Shown in pieces: positions 6,073 to 14,000 of a DNA stretch of 29,451 nucleotides (position 1 is its first letter; every line of letters begins with the position of its first letter). Source of the stretch: a virus. The stretch lies in IMG/VR virus record IMGVR_UViG_3300048916_000021, positions 1-29,451 of that record; one strand, given 5' to 3'. The position numbers and the translations under genes were made by a program. Under the pieces are notes generated by a model. It did no database searches, had not been told where the DNA came from, and saw only the letters and a program-made list of their open reading frames with translations.

Positions 6073-6807
6073 ATGGCAGACAAGACTGACATCCAGTACC
6101 CGAAGAATCTGAACCTCGAGGGCGTGCTGTCGTTCCCGCTCACGAGCTCGCAGGACCTGCTCGACGTGGTAGACTGGCGCGTCAAGAAGGGACACGCCAA
6201 GCCGCAGTACGAAGACAAGATCGGCGGCACGCTGTTCCTCGACCAGGAGAACTACGACAAGGCGGTGCGCTACCTCACGGAGATTGCACTGCCGTTCTCC
6301 GACAAGCTGTGGGCGCAGACCAACGGCAAGAAGGGTATCGACCCTGAGCTGACGGCTGACCTGCTCAAGCAGGCGCAGGAGCGCGTGTGGATCGATCCCA
6401 CCGACAAGAAGAAGCGGCCCAACATGCCGCTCCGGAACCTGTCGGAGTCGGACATCGAGAACATGGGCGACTTCCAGGGCGTCGCGAAGATCAAGTTCGC
6501 GGGACCGTACCAGGCGGACATGGGCAAGAAGGCCCTGATCCACGAGGACGGTCAGGCGATGGTCGTGAAGCTGGAGGACTTGGAGGGTGACCTGGCTCTG
6601 CCGGACCTCGCCAAGGACTACGACAAGCTGTGGTGGGGTGCTGGCTGGCACTTCCGCACCGGTCTGCGCTTCAACGTGTTCGACAAGGCGTCGGTCGGCG
6701 TGACGGCGTACAACCAGACGTTGTACCTGCTGCCCGAGATGGGCATGCCGATCAGCGGCAACAACGGCGACGCCACGATCCTCGACGACGGCGACGACTG
6801 GGAGTGA
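6073..6807 (+). CDS. Single-stranded DNA-binding protein, T7 gp2.5/DUF2815-like
   Basis: A 244-residue protein, close to the 232 residues of T7 gp2.5. It is strand-rich with many aromatic residues, consistent with an OB fold, and ends in an acidic tail with a terminal aromatic (ILDDGDDWE). Such tails in phage SSBs contact the polymerase and helicase and are diagnostic in this context. It would coat ssDNA during replication and recombination. Codons are more GC-ending than in its neighbours, fitting an abundant protein. A UUCG-capped hairpin follows. The call is inferred from tail, size and position; an uncharacterised OB protein is the alternative. Confidence 0.65.
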   Translation: MADKTDIQYPKNLNLEGVLSFPLTSSQDLLDVVDWRVKKGHAKPQYEDKIGGTLFLDQENYDKAVRYLTEIALPFSDKLWAQTNGKKGIDPELTADLLKQAQERVWIDPTDKKKRPNMPLRNLSESDIENMGDFQGVAKIKFAGPYQADMGKKALIHEDGQAMVVKLEDLEGDLALPDLAKDYDKLWWGAGWHFRTGLRFNVFDKASVGVTAYNQTLYLLPEMGMPISGNNGDATILDDGDDWE

Positions 6808-6814
6808 TCCCAAC

Positions 6815-6844
6815 AAGGGCGGTGGGCTTCGGCTCACCGCCCTT
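6815..6844 (+). terminator. UUCG-capped hairpin after the SSB gene
   Basis: Bases 6815-6827 pair with 6832-6844 over 13 bp (one G-U pair), capped by the stable C(UUCG)G tetraloop. It starts 8 nt after the stop. No U-tract follows, so it may act as an mRNA 3' stabiliser or partial terminator rather than a strong terminator. The next Shine-Dalgarno site (AAGGAG) is about 15 nt further on. Confidence 0.6.
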
Positions 6845-6872
6845 CGCATGAAACAGCTAAGGAGAAACCAAA

Positions 6873-7094
6873 GTGGCAACATTCACTGTCGTCGTCCCGG
6901 TCAAGGCCGAGGCGAAGAAGCCCAGCAACTTCAACTTCAACGCGGCAACGCCCGTGGACGAGACCAGCATTCCGTTCCTCGGTCAGAGCACGCGGATGGT
7001 CTTCACCGAAGATGAGCTGCGCGCGTGGTTCGACATGTTCCTCGCGGACAACAGCATGGGCTCCATGTTCTACGTAGAGAGGCACGGTCGCTAA
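6873..7094 (+). CDS. Hypothetical protein, 73 residues
   Basis: Starts with GTG at 6873, after AAGGAG at 6859-6864. The N-terminal half is low in helix and rich in Lys, Ala and Asn; the second half (TRMVFTEDELRAWFDMFLADN) is a helix with an aromatic face. It shares its final base with the next start (TAATG). It lies between the SSB and nuclease genes, so a link to DNA metabolism is possible. No family is recognised. Confidence 0.7.
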   Translation: MATFTVVVPVKAEAKKPSNFNFNAATPVDETSIPFLGQSTRMVFTEDELRAWFDMFLADNSMGSMFYVERHGR

Positions 7095-7231
7095 TGCCGA
7101 CACCCCCAAGAATCGTTTGGTGCCCAGCAAGCTGGGTCCAGAACGGTGAGCTGTACGTGTGTACGCTCCTGAAGGATCACGACGGTCCGCATGTCGGCGT
7201 CGATGGTTCCGAGCACGACGTGCAGGGCTGA
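7094..7231 (+). CDS. Small zinc-knuckle protein, CTx4HxGxHx7H
   Basis: A 45-residue protein starting in the TAATG overlap. Ligands are C9, C23, H29, H33 and H41, within CTLLKDHDGPHVGVDGSEH. The same C-T-x4-H-x-G-x-H-x7-H spacing appears at the C-terminus of the protein encoded at 11982-12551, which supports a real zinc-binding fold. The gene overlaps the start of the nuclease gene by 41 bases. Role unknown; it may modulate a partner. Confidence 0.65.
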   Translation: MPTPPRIVWCPASWVQNGELYVCTLLKDHDGPHVGVDGSEHDVQG

Positions 7232-8396
7232 GCACTGTGTGCGTGACACGTGGATGAACTATCCCACGTGTCACGTGCACACAGTGTTCATCAAGTGCGA
7301 ACTCAAGAGCTGTGATGAGTGGTGTGACGGCGTGAACACGACGTGTGATCGTCACACCCGCATCCTGCGAACACTCAAGCAAGAGCCGTTGAGGCTCATG
7401 GCACCGACAACACAGTACGGAGGACTGAGGTTGCCCGAGACAGATACACAGCTGGACTTCAGGTTCAGCGCGTCATACGCGTCGAGGTACAGCAACTGCC
7501 ACGGCAGTGCGAACCTCGAGCGCGCTATCCCTGGCTTCGTGTTCCCCGAGCGGAACGACAACGGGATGAAGGGTCATGGCACGCGGCTCCATAAAATTTT
7601 CGAGGAAGTGATTTCCTCGGGAGCTGACCTGCGTCAGTCAGCAGAATTGCTGGACTCGATCGCAGGTCTGTGGGGACCACAGCGCGTCGCGTTCCTTGAG
7701 GACGAGAAGAAGTACATCATCACGTGGTTCATGAAGCACAAGTCGGCTCCGCCGATTGAGATCGACGTGCTGCGTGAGAACCTAATCGTGCTCAAGGCAG
7801 GCGTCGACAAGAACGGTAATCCTGATGGAACGTTCGCGAAGGCAGGTCTGCCGCCACTGCGAATCAGGTTCTTGGCTGAGGCTCTGCGCTACGTCGCAGA
7901 CATCATCGAGACCATGGATGAGGACACGCTCGAGATCTTGGTGGAAGCCAAGGTCGAGGCGTCGTGGTTGCAGACCAAGCCGAAGACCACGGTCGACCTC
8001 ATCATCAGGGACGCGTACATCATGCACGTGCTTGACCTGAAGATGGGTGACATCGAAGTGTCGCCCATTCGCAACAGCCAGCTGATGTACTACGGTCTGA
8101 CATTTGACGCAGACCAGTACGTCGCTATTCGCTTGCACATTATCCAGCGCAACCACACGGACTACTGGGACGTGGACCTGGAAACGCTGGAGCAGTACAA
8201 GACGAAGGTCTTGACGGCAGAACAGGCCATCATCGATGGTGACCTGACGCTGACACCGGGATCACACTGCACGTTCTGCCCCGCCAACCCGCATGCGCGT
8301 GGTGACAAGGGAAACAAGGCATGCCCCGCAATGATGCTCGTCCTTTATGGCGAGCGTGAAGCATCAAGATCGGATGAGGAGATTCTCGATGACTGA
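7191..8396 (+). CDS. Cas4/RecB-like PD-(D/E)XK nuclease with N-terminal zinc module
   Basis: A 401-residue protein related to DUF2800/RecB-family exonucleases. RFSASYASRYSNCHGSANLE (91-110) is the family N-terminal motif. The core has H134, E256, D269 (TVDL), D282 and K284 (LDLK) and Q297 followed by Y300-Y301, the nuclease motifs I-III and QxxxY region. C103, C360, C363 and C378 fit a Cas4-type 4Fe-4S cluster. Expected role: DNA end resection for recombination, together with the SSB and RuvC-like genes. Residues 1-60 form an extra Cys/His-rich module (C11, C16, C27, H30, C36, C41, C52, H55). The start is uncertain: ATG 7191, 7203, 7254 or 7398, the last dropping the zinc module. Confidence 0.8.
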   Translation: MSASMVPSTTCRAEHCVRDTWMNYPTCHVHTVFIKCELKSCDEWCDGVNTTCDRHTRILRTLKQEPLRLMAPTTQYGGLRLPETDTQLDFRFSASYASRYSNCHGSANLERAIPGFVFPERNDNGMKGHGTRLHKIFEEVISSGADLRQSAELLDSIAGLWGPQRVAFLEDEKKYIITWFMKHKSAPPIEIDVLRENLIVLKAGVDKNGNPDGTFAKAGLPPLRIRFLAEALRYVADIIETMDEDTLEILVEAKVEASWLQTKPKTTVDLIIRDAYIMHVLDLKMGDIEVSPIRNSQLMYYGLTFDADQYVAIRLHIIQRNHTDYWDVDLETLEQYKTKVLTAEQAIIDGDLTLTPGSHCTFCPANPHARGDKGNKACPAMMLVLYGEREASRSDEEILDD

Positions 8397-8778
8397 GAAC
8401 AAGGATTACAAGCGCGCGTACAAGTACACCAACAAGTACGGCACAGAAGAGTATCTCTTCGAAGAGCGACGTGGTGACTCGGTTCGTGGTGCGGACCAGG
8501 GCTACGTCGAAGCCGACTGGAAGATGACGATCAAGGACGCTCACGGCCTTGGTCTGCCCATCATCAAGTACAAGATCATCTTCGGCTGGGGTAACGACGG
8601 TCCGTACTTCTTCAACCAGTGGGACATCGAAGAGGACTACGACAACCCCGACTATATGACTGAGGCGTGGATCGCAGAGCGGTACGAGGTCATCACGGAC
8701 GAGAAGCAGGTCGAGCAGTTCATTCGGTCTCGGCCTGGTCTGTACGAGCAGCTGTACGACGAGGGGACTGAGGCGTGA
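8389..8778 (+). CDS. Hypothetical protein, 129 residues
   Basis: An acidic, aromatic-rich soluble protein with strand-like segments (IIKYKIIFGWG, GPYFFNQWDIEEDYDN) and a helical C-terminus. ATG 8389 is chosen because GAGGAG ends about 6 nt upstream. It overlaps the nuclease gene by 8 bases and the polymerase gene by 4, so it sits in a translationally coupled trio. A role alongside nuclease and polymerase is suggested by position only. Family not recognised. Confidence 0.75.
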   Translation: MTENKDYKRAYKYTNKYGTEEYLFEERRGDSVRGADQGYVEADWKMTIKDAHGLGLPIIKYKIIFGWGNDGPYFFNQWDIEEDYDNPDYMTEAWIAERYEVITDEKQVEQFIRSRPGLYEQLYDEGTEA

Positions 8779-10994
8779 GCGGACTGGACTACGAGACGTG
8801 GTCACGCACCAATCTTCCGGTGCGTGGCCTGGACAACTACGTCAAGGATCCTGAGTTCAAGACGCTGCTTGCAAGCGTGTCGGACTCGCGCGGTCAACGG
8901 ACATACGACTGGGTGTTCGGAACCATCTGGTGGCGCGGCAGGCGAGTCACTGACTCGTCCGGTCTCTCGTGGCAGCAGATCACGGACGAGTTCCGGGGCT
9001 GGCTGGACGACCACAAGTCAGAGCAGATCATGGCTCACAACGTGGGCTTCGAGCGTGCCGTCACACAGTGGTTGTTCCCGGACTTCGACGTTGAGTCGGC
9101 GTTCAGGGACAGCGCTGTGGATGCGCGCATGGTCGGCGCTGAGTCGAAGCTCGAAGTGGCTTCGCGTCAGCTCACCAACAGCCACAAGCTGGAGGCGGGC
9201 CGAGAGCTGGTCATGCTATTCTGTGTGCCGAACGAGTACTACCCGGACGGCCCCACGCCTGAGCTCATCGAGAAGCACGGGCACATGGACAAGTGGATGC
9301 TGTTCATCGAGTACTGTGAGATGGATGCGAAGGGCAGCGAAGAGATTCGCGAGGTTGTCAAGAGCATCCTGGATCAGTTCGACCCTGACATGGTCGAACG
9401 TGAGGGCGAGTATGAGCTCGCCACGTACGAGATGAACCAAGTCGGCTGGGCAATCGACGAGCCGCTCATGGAGCAGATGGCTCGTCGTAAGTGGGCGAAC
9501 GACATCATCGCACAGAAGGCGTTCCACATCGTGGACGATCAGGGCCAGCAGGTCATGATCAACTTCAACTCGCCGAAGCAGCTCAAACACTTCTGCGAGG
9601 TTCGTGGTGTCAAGATCACTAGCCTGGACAAGTACCATCTGCCGATCGTGCTTAAGCGAGTCAAGGCTCGCATCGAGAAGCTGACTGCAGAGCTGGCGGA
9701 TGACGACGACAGTGAGAACCTGAAGTACGCTGTCGGTCAACTCGAAGAGGTCGAGTCTCTGCTGGAGACTAAGCTGGAAATCGGTGGCACCACGCTGCAG
9801 AAGCTTCCGGTGATCAAGAACCTGCTGTCGGCTGATGGACGACTGCGCAACCAGTACATGCACTTCGGTGCAGGTCAGACGGGTAGATCGACATCTGTCG
9901 GTGCGCAACTTCAGAACATCAGCAAGCTCGAACTCGTGGACGGGGAAGTACGTGATGTGTCAACGCTGTACGACTACAAAGTCCATTGGTCGAACGGTGA
10001 CATGTCTGGGCAGATCAGACAGCTATTCATTGCTGATCAGCCGGACGGTGAAACACTCGTCGGCGACTTCAGCGGTGTGGAGTCTCGTGGTCTCGCATAC
10101 TCGGCTGAAGAGGAATGGAAGCTTCAGGTCTTCCGTGACGGTCGTGACGTGTACAAAGAACTCTTTGTGCGCTTCACGAACGGTGAGGTCAAGTATGAAG
10201 AAGTTACCAAAGAGCAGCGTCCTCGTGGAAAGTACTCGGAGCTGAGCTGTGGGTACCAGGCGTCGGCAGTAGCCGTGCAGGACTTCATGTTCCGCCTGGG
10301 CTTCGACATCACGATCGAAGAAGCTGCAGAGAATGTCATCGACTGGCGGTCGGCCTGTCCGGCGATCGTGAAGTACTGGTCGACGTTGGACGACATCCTT
10401 AAGGATGCAGTGCGTGCGAACATGCAGCTTGAGACCCACATCGGGTACGGGATGAAGGTTCGCGTGTCGCCGTTCACGCTGGCGTCTATGAGTGCGCAGC
10501 ACCCAGGCTCGGTGTCGCTCTGCATCCAGATCATCCTACCGGATGGGAAGCCGTTCGTCACGCGGTTCGTGCATGGCTGCTACTTCAAGGGTAACAAGCT
10601 GTGCTACTACAAGCCAGCAGACAAGAACACGGGTGAGCTGTGGAAGGCGACGTACAAGCACCCGAAGTTGAAGGACGCTCAGGGCAAGCCGCTCGAAGTG
10701 TTCTACAGCATCTATGGCGGTAAGCTCGCAGGCATTCTCACACAGTCCCTGTGTCGTGAGATCTTCTTCGAGAGCCTAATGATGTTGCGTGCGGCGCTCA
10801 AGGGCGCGCCGAACGTCCACATCGTGGGACAGTTCCACGATGAGATCAATGTGTACTGGCATCCGTCAACTGAGGCAGGAGCTCTGAACCGTGAAACGGT
10901 GGAAGCAGCCATGGAGCTTTGCATGAGCACGACGCGATTGCAAGGCTTCCCGCTGATTGCTGACATCAAGTCCGCGTACAGGTACATCAAGTAA
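8775..10994 (+). CDS. Family-A DNA polymerase with 3'-5' exonuclease
   Basis: A 739-residue replicative polymerase, close in length to T7 gp5. The proofreading domain shows D5 and E7 (LDYET) at the very N-terminus, HNVGFE at 88-93 and YCEMD at 180-184. The polymerase domain shows GRSTSVGAQLQNIS (370-383), motif A DFSGVE (431-436), motif B with K486 and GY (493-494), and motif C HDE (688-690). All catalytic acids are present. GTG 8775 overlaps the previous stop, with GAGGGG upstream. The exonuclease motif starts only four residues in, so the N-terminus is unusually short. It should copy the phage genome with the SSB, helicase and primase encoded nearby. Confidence 0.97.
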   Translation: MSGLDYETWSRTNLPVRGLDNYVKDPEFKTLLASVSDSRGQRTYDWVFGTIWWRGRRVTDSSGLSWQQITDEFRGWLDDHKSEQIMAHNVGFERAVTQWLFPDFDVESAFRDSAVDARMVGAESKLEVASRQLTNSHKLEAGRELVMLFCVPNEYYPDGPTPELIEKHGHMDKWMLFIEYCEMDAKGSEEIREVVKSILDQFDPDMVEREGEYELATYEMNQVGWAIDEPLMEQMARRKWANDIIAQKAFHIVDDQGQQVMINFNSPKQLKHFCEVRGVKITSLDKYHLPIVLKRVKARIEKLTAELADDDDSENLKYAVGQLEEVESLLETKLEIGGTTLQKLPVIKNLLSADGRLRNQYMHFGAGQTGRSTSVGAQLQNISKLELVDGEVRDVSTLYDYKVHWSNGDMSGQIRQLFIADQPDGETLVGDFSGVESRGLAYSAEEEWKLQVFRDGRDVYKELFVRFTNGEVKYEEVTKEQRPRGKYSELSCGYQASAVAVQDFMFRLGFDITIEEAAENVIDWRSACPAIVKYWSTLDDILKDAVRANMQLETHIGYGMKVRVSPFTLASMSAQHPGSVSLCIQIILPDGKPFVTRFVHGCYFKGNKLCYYKPADKNTGELWKATYKHPKLKDAQGKPLEVFYSIYGGKLAGILTQSLCREIFFESLMMLRAALKGAPNVHIVGQFHDEINVYWHPSTEAGALNRETVEAAMELCMSTTRLQGFPLIADIKSAYRYIK

Positions 10995-10999
10995 GACTA

Positions 11000-11038
11000 G
11001 CCGGGTCTGTGTTTCGGAGGGAGCTACACAGGCCCGGC
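11000..11038 (+). promoter_or_regulatory. Hairpin plus CACTGAGAGG leader of the resolvase gene
   Basis: GCCGGGTCTGTG (11000-11011) pairs with CACAGGCCCGGC (11027-11038) over 12 bp with one G-U pair. CACTGAGAGG (11041-11050) follows after 2 nt and contains the ribosome-binding site of the next gene. The same hairpin-CACTGAGAGG arrangement precedes the SF3 helicase gene at 14001-14047. There is no U-tract, so a translational or processing role is more likely than termination. Confidence 0.55.
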
Positions 11039-11056
11039 TTCACTGAGAGGGATCAG

Positions 11057-11599
11057 GTGAAGACCATAGTCATTGCCGGGATAGACCCCGGTATCGTAGA
11101 CACTGCGCTGGTAGCGATCGAGCTCGATCCGCAACGGCGTGAGTGGCGAGTGCACACCTACACTTGGTCCAACGTGACCAGTAAGGATGGGCTCTCGATC
11201 ATCATCAGTCCGGTGTTCCTGGACAGTCTTCGTCGTGTCTACGACGAGCTTCAGGAACACTCAGTCGCGTTCTTTGGAGTGGAAGGCTTCAGACAGCGTG
11301 GACGCAACGTAGGCCAGGATGCACGGATGCTCGCACTCGTGCAGGCAATCCGGCAGACGTTGCCCAAGTCGAAGACGGTAGACAACACCGGTCTTCGCAA
11401 GATCATCGCACCGCTCGTGATGAAACTGTTCAAGGTGAATCGCTTCACGGCGACGAACCACGCTGACCTGAAGAGCGCCGCTCGCGTCGCACTGAAGGTC
11501 GGTTACGACATTGACGAAATCAATCGGATTATCTTCGATTTCGTCCAGGCCAACTTGGATGGTGAACCATGGCGGTACGTATCTACAGTGACCGTGTAG
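11057..11599 (+). CDS. RuvC-like Holliday junction resolvase
   Basis: A 180-residue RNase-H-fold nuclease, close to the usual length of RuvC. It opens with a first strand carrying IAGIDPG (D10), has a second acid in FFGVEGF (E76), and a C-terminal NHADLKSAARVAL block (H135, D137) that supplies the last metal ligands. It would cut four-way junctions or branched DNA before packaging. GTG 11057 follows AGAGGGA. Its end overlaps the WhiB gene by 31 bases. The closest alternative is a related RuvC-fold endonuclease without strict junction specificity. Confidence 0.85.
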   Translation: MKTIVIAGIDPGIVDTALVAIELDPQRREWRVHTYTWSNVTSKDGLSIIISPVFLDSLRRVYDELQEHSVAFFGVEGFRQRGRNVGQDARMLALVQAIRQTLPKSKTVDNTGLRKIIAPLVMKLFKVNRFTATNHADLKSAARVALKVGYDIDEINRIIFDFVQANLDGEPWRYVSTVTV

Positions 11600-11934
11600 A
11601 CTTTGAGCCTGCACAGAGGGAAGAGTGGATGGATCGGAAGGCGTGTGTTGACGCCGACGATCTGGAAATCTTCTTTCCAGGCAGGAATCAAGCTGCGAAG
11701 GAAGCAGAGGCGAAGAGCTTCTGCAACGTGTGCGAGGTCCAGCGTGAGTGCCTGGTCTTCGCGCTGATCGCAGAGAAGGACAGCTACATGCGGCACGGTA
11801 TCTTCGGTGGGAAGACAGCAACAGAGCGTCGCACGCTCTGGCTAGCACTCCACCCTGAAGAAGAGCAGGATGAGGAGGTTGACAGTGACGATTCCGATTC
11901 CGATTCCGAACTCGAGGCCGCTATCGCCTGCTGA
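11569..11934 (+). CDS. WhiB-family Fe-S transcription regulator
   Basis: A 121-residue protein with the WhiB four-cysteine signature: C26, C52, C55 and C61 (C-x25-C-x2-C-x5-C), which binds a 4Fe-4S cluster. The beta-turn motif reads GIFGG (77-81) where GVWGG is usual, followed by the basic KTATERR. Host WhiB proteins bind the primary sigma factor near the -35 region, so this one could redirect host RNA polymerase. WhiB proteins occur only in actinobacteria and their phages, the strongest host clue here. The C-terminal 25 residues are extremely acidic (DSDDSDSDSE), an unusual extension. It sits inside the recombination block. Confidence 0.93.
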   Translation: MAVRIYSDRVDFEPAQREEWMDRKACVDADDLEIFFPGRNQAAKEAEAKSFCNVCEVQRECLVFALIAEKDSYMRHGIFGGKTATERRTLWLALHPEEEQDEEVDSDDSDSDSELEAAIAC

Positions 11935-12007
11935 GTTCGCAATCGCGTACGAACAAATCAAAGAGAGACTGGAGGACGACAATGTCGGACAAGAAGGAAA
12001 CGACTGA
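11885..12007 (+). CDS. Possible 40-residue protein nested in the WhiB tail
   Basis: GTG 11885 lies 6 nt after a strong GAGGAGG (11872-11878) inside the acidic tail of the WhiB gene, in another frame. The peptide begins MTIPIPIPNSRPLSPAEF and then forms a charged helix (AYEQIKERLEDD). It ends 26 bases inside the next gene and so bridges the 47-bp gap between the two larger genes. The GATTCC triplet repeat encodes SDSDSD in the WhiB frame and IPIPIP here. The strong ribosome site favours a real gene, but the size leaves doubt. Confidence 0.45.
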   Translation: MTIPIPIPNSRPLSPAEFAIAYEQIKERLEDDNVGQEGND

Positions 12008-12551
12008 CGAGCTGCTGGCGAGCCGTCGCGCGGTGTACGGTGACCGTGTCAACAACATGGAGCGCGTCGCCATGATCTGGTCGGGGCTGCTCGGCGTCGA
12101 GATCAAGGACTGGCAGGTGGCGCTCTTGATGGACGCATACAAGATGTTCCGCACGTTCGAGACCCCGAACTACAGCGACAACAGCGACGACATGGACGGC
12201 TGGAAGAAGATCTTCGTCGAGGTCATGGACGCCAATCACGGCGGCATCATCCAGGCTCGCACCGTCGAAGAGTATCTCGCGAAGCTCGCCGAGCGGGACA
12301 AGGGCGAGCCGGAGCTGAAGCCGACAATGACGGCGACGGTTGCGGCTGACGCCGAATCGGCACTGCCTAGCATGAACACACTGCATGGCAGGTGTGGGTT
12401 CGTTGGTGTCATCTTCAAGGGCAGCACGCCGGAGCTGGCGACCTGCACGCGCGCCTACGGGCACGTCGGCAATCACCTGAACGGGTGGGAAGGCATCCAT
12501 CCGATCGACTATCAGAACCCCTACGCGAACATCGGGGAGAACGTTGACTGA
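11982..12551 (+). CDS. DUF6378-type protein with C-terminal zinc knuckle
   Basis: A 189-residue protein. Residues about 8-85 (RRAVYGDRVNNMERVAMIW, ALLMDAYKMFR, DNSDDMDGW) match the helical DUF6378 domain common in actinobacteriophages, of unknown function. A flexible Ala/Thr-rich linker follows, then C137, C154, H160, H164 and H172 in CTRAYGHVGNHLNGWEGIH. That repeats the C-T-x4-H-x-G-x-H-x7-H spacing of the stand-alone 45-residue protein at 7094. GGAGGA precedes ATG 11982. Codons are GC-ending, suggesting good expression. It overlaps the helicase gene by 8 bases. Confidence 0.75.
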   Translation: MSDKKETTDELLASRRAVYGDRVNNMERVAMIWSGLLGVEIKDWQVALLMDAYKMFRTFETPNYSDNSDDMDGWKKIFVEVMDANHGGIIQARTVEEYLAKLAERDKGEPELKPTMTATVAADAESALPSMNTLHGRCGFVGVIFKGSTPELATCTRAYGHVGNHLNGWEGIHPIDYQNPYANIGENVD

Positions 12552-13812
12552 GGCGAACCACAACGTCGCAGACTGGCTGTGGTGCGAGCGTCAGTTCATC
12601 GAGGCCGACAAGCACAAGCCGGAAGAGAAGCGGTTCAACGGCTGGTCAGAGTCGCAGACACAGGCGTTCGAGCAGTGGGGCAGTCCTGAAGTGGACAACG
12701 TCATGCTCTTGTTCTACCCGACAGGGCAGGGCAAGAGCAAGACAGCCCTTGCTCTGGTGCACGTGGCAGGCTTCAGCGAGGTCGTCGTCATTGCTCCGAG
12801 AGCGACACACAACTCGTGGCAGGCTGACGCACTCGCACTGAACATGAAGGTACGAGTGGACACGCCTCAGCGGTTCCGCATGCCTGCAACGAAGTATCCG
12901 GCAGGCGTGCCGATCATCTACGACGAGGTGCATCAGGCAGGCGGACATACCGGCGACGGCTGGAAGAAGCTCAACCGTATGGCGTTCAAGATGACAGTTC
13001 CGCTCATCATGAACTCGGCGACTCCGAACTACAACGATCACGAGCGTGTGTTCTGCATGACCGCGATCGGTGACAAGGAGCCGGTACGGAACTTCCTCGA
13101 CTGGGTCGTGAAGAACTGCATCACGCGTCCGAACCCGTTCAGCATGATCCCGTACGTCGACGGGTTCTTGCACTACCCCAGTGCTCTGGAGTTCCTTCGG
13201 AGCAGACCGTGGGTCGCCTACGTCGAAGACACGGCGACCTGGAAAGAGGTCAGCCTAACACTGCCGACACCGACAGACTGGGTCTTCACCACTCTGTTCG
13301 AAGAGGCAGGGGCTAGCCAGCGTCACCTGAGAATGGTCGCAAGCGACATGGAGAAGCGCCACAAGCGCGTCGAACTGCGATTCATCGGTGACGACGGCCT
13401 CATCCGTCCAGAGATTCTGAACGCCATGTTCAGGTCGATGCACGTGAATGAGGGCAACTCGTCCAAACAGTGGATGATCTACTGCAGCCACAAGTCGGTT
13501 GCAGAAGCTCTCTACCACACGTTCGAGAGTTACGAAGTGGGATCCGAGTACTGGATCATCACAGGCGACACGAGCGAGGACGATGTCGAAAACTTCAAAC
13601 AGATGTTCATCCAGAGCGATCACGGTCTTCTGATCGGGACGAGCGCGATCGCGACCGGCATGGATGGGGTAGACAAGACCTGCCACCACATGCTGATCCT
13701 GGATGATATCGTCGGAGACAACGCGTTGCGCAGGCAGCTGATCGGGCGAATCCTGCCGCGCGGAGTTGACGACGATGACGAGCGAGTTGTCGTTCGAGCC
13801 ACCTTTGAGTAG
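12544..13812 (+). CDS. SF2 DNA/RNA helicase (DEAD/DEAH-like)
   Basis: A 422-residue superfamily 2 ATPase with both RecA-like lobes. Motif I PTGQGKS (59-65), motif Ia region VIAPRATHNSW (82-92), motif II DEVH (127-130), motif III SATP (158-161), motif V GTSAIATGMDGVD (365-377) and motif VI QLIGRILPR (398-406). It would move on or unwind DNA, as in replication-fork remodelling or recombination. The start is a TTG at 12544 with GGGGAG 4 nt upstream, overlapping the previous stop; the next in-frame ATG is 53 codons later and would cut into motif I. Compact for the family, with no accessory domain visible. Confidence 0.88.
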   Translation: MTEANHNVADWLWCERQFIEADKHKPEEKRFNGWSESQTQAFEQWGSPEVDNVMLLFYPTGQGKSKTALALVHVAGFSEVVVIAPRATHNSWQADALALNMKVRVDTPQRFRMPATKYPAGVPIIYDEVHQAGGHTGDGWKKLNRMAFKMTVPLIMNSATPNYNDHERVFCMTAIGDKEPVRNFLDWVVKNCITRPNPFSMIPYVDGFLHYPSALEFLRSRPWVAYVEDTATWKEVSLTLPTPTDWVFTTLFEEAGASQRHLRMVASDMEKRHKRVELRFIGDDGLIRPEILNAMFRSMHVNEGNSSKQWMIYCSHKSVAEALYHTFESYEVGSEYWIITGDTSEDDVENFKQMFIQSDHGLLIGTSAIATGMDGVDKTCHHMLILDDIVGDNALRRQLIGRILPRGVDDDDERVVVRATFE

Positions 13813-13867
13813 CCATTAAGTAAAACCCCAACTAACCGAAACCCATTGAGACGGAGTAGAATTAGAA

Positions 13868-13996
13868 ATGGCTGCACAAGACATCGTCGAGAAGTTCGCA
13901 GAGAAGCTGCTTGACGCAGATGAGTCGGAGACCAGGGCAATGCAACAGAAGGTTGCGATTCTGAAGGATCTCGTCGAGATCCTGCCCGAGAAGTAA
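13868..13996 (+). CDS. Small helical protein, 42 residues
   Basis: The predicted product (MAAQDIVEKFAEKLLDA...) is almost wholly amphipathic helix with heptad-like hydrophobics, ending in LVEILPEK. It lies alone between the two helicase genes, with TAGAAT (13857-13862) and GGAG just upstream and a GC-rich hairpin just downstream. It could be a small helicase partner, but only position suggests this. Its short length keeps confidence moderate. Confidence 0.55.
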   Translation: MAAQDIVEKFAEKLLDADESETRAMQQKVAILKDLVEILPEK

Positions 13997-14000
13997 GTAA

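Noticed and set aside
5668-6882. Long minus-strand frame of 404 residues
   Set aside because: It is antisense to the zinc-ribbon and SSB genes, Arg/Val/Leu-rich without motifs, and explained by GC-ending codons on the plus strand.
7601-7619. CGAGGAA/TTCCTCG hairpin with adjacent AAAATTTT inside the nuclease gene
   Set aside because: It is a 7-bp stem within a coding region, with no gene boundary nearby and no U-tract after it on the plus strand; chance is the simpler explanation.
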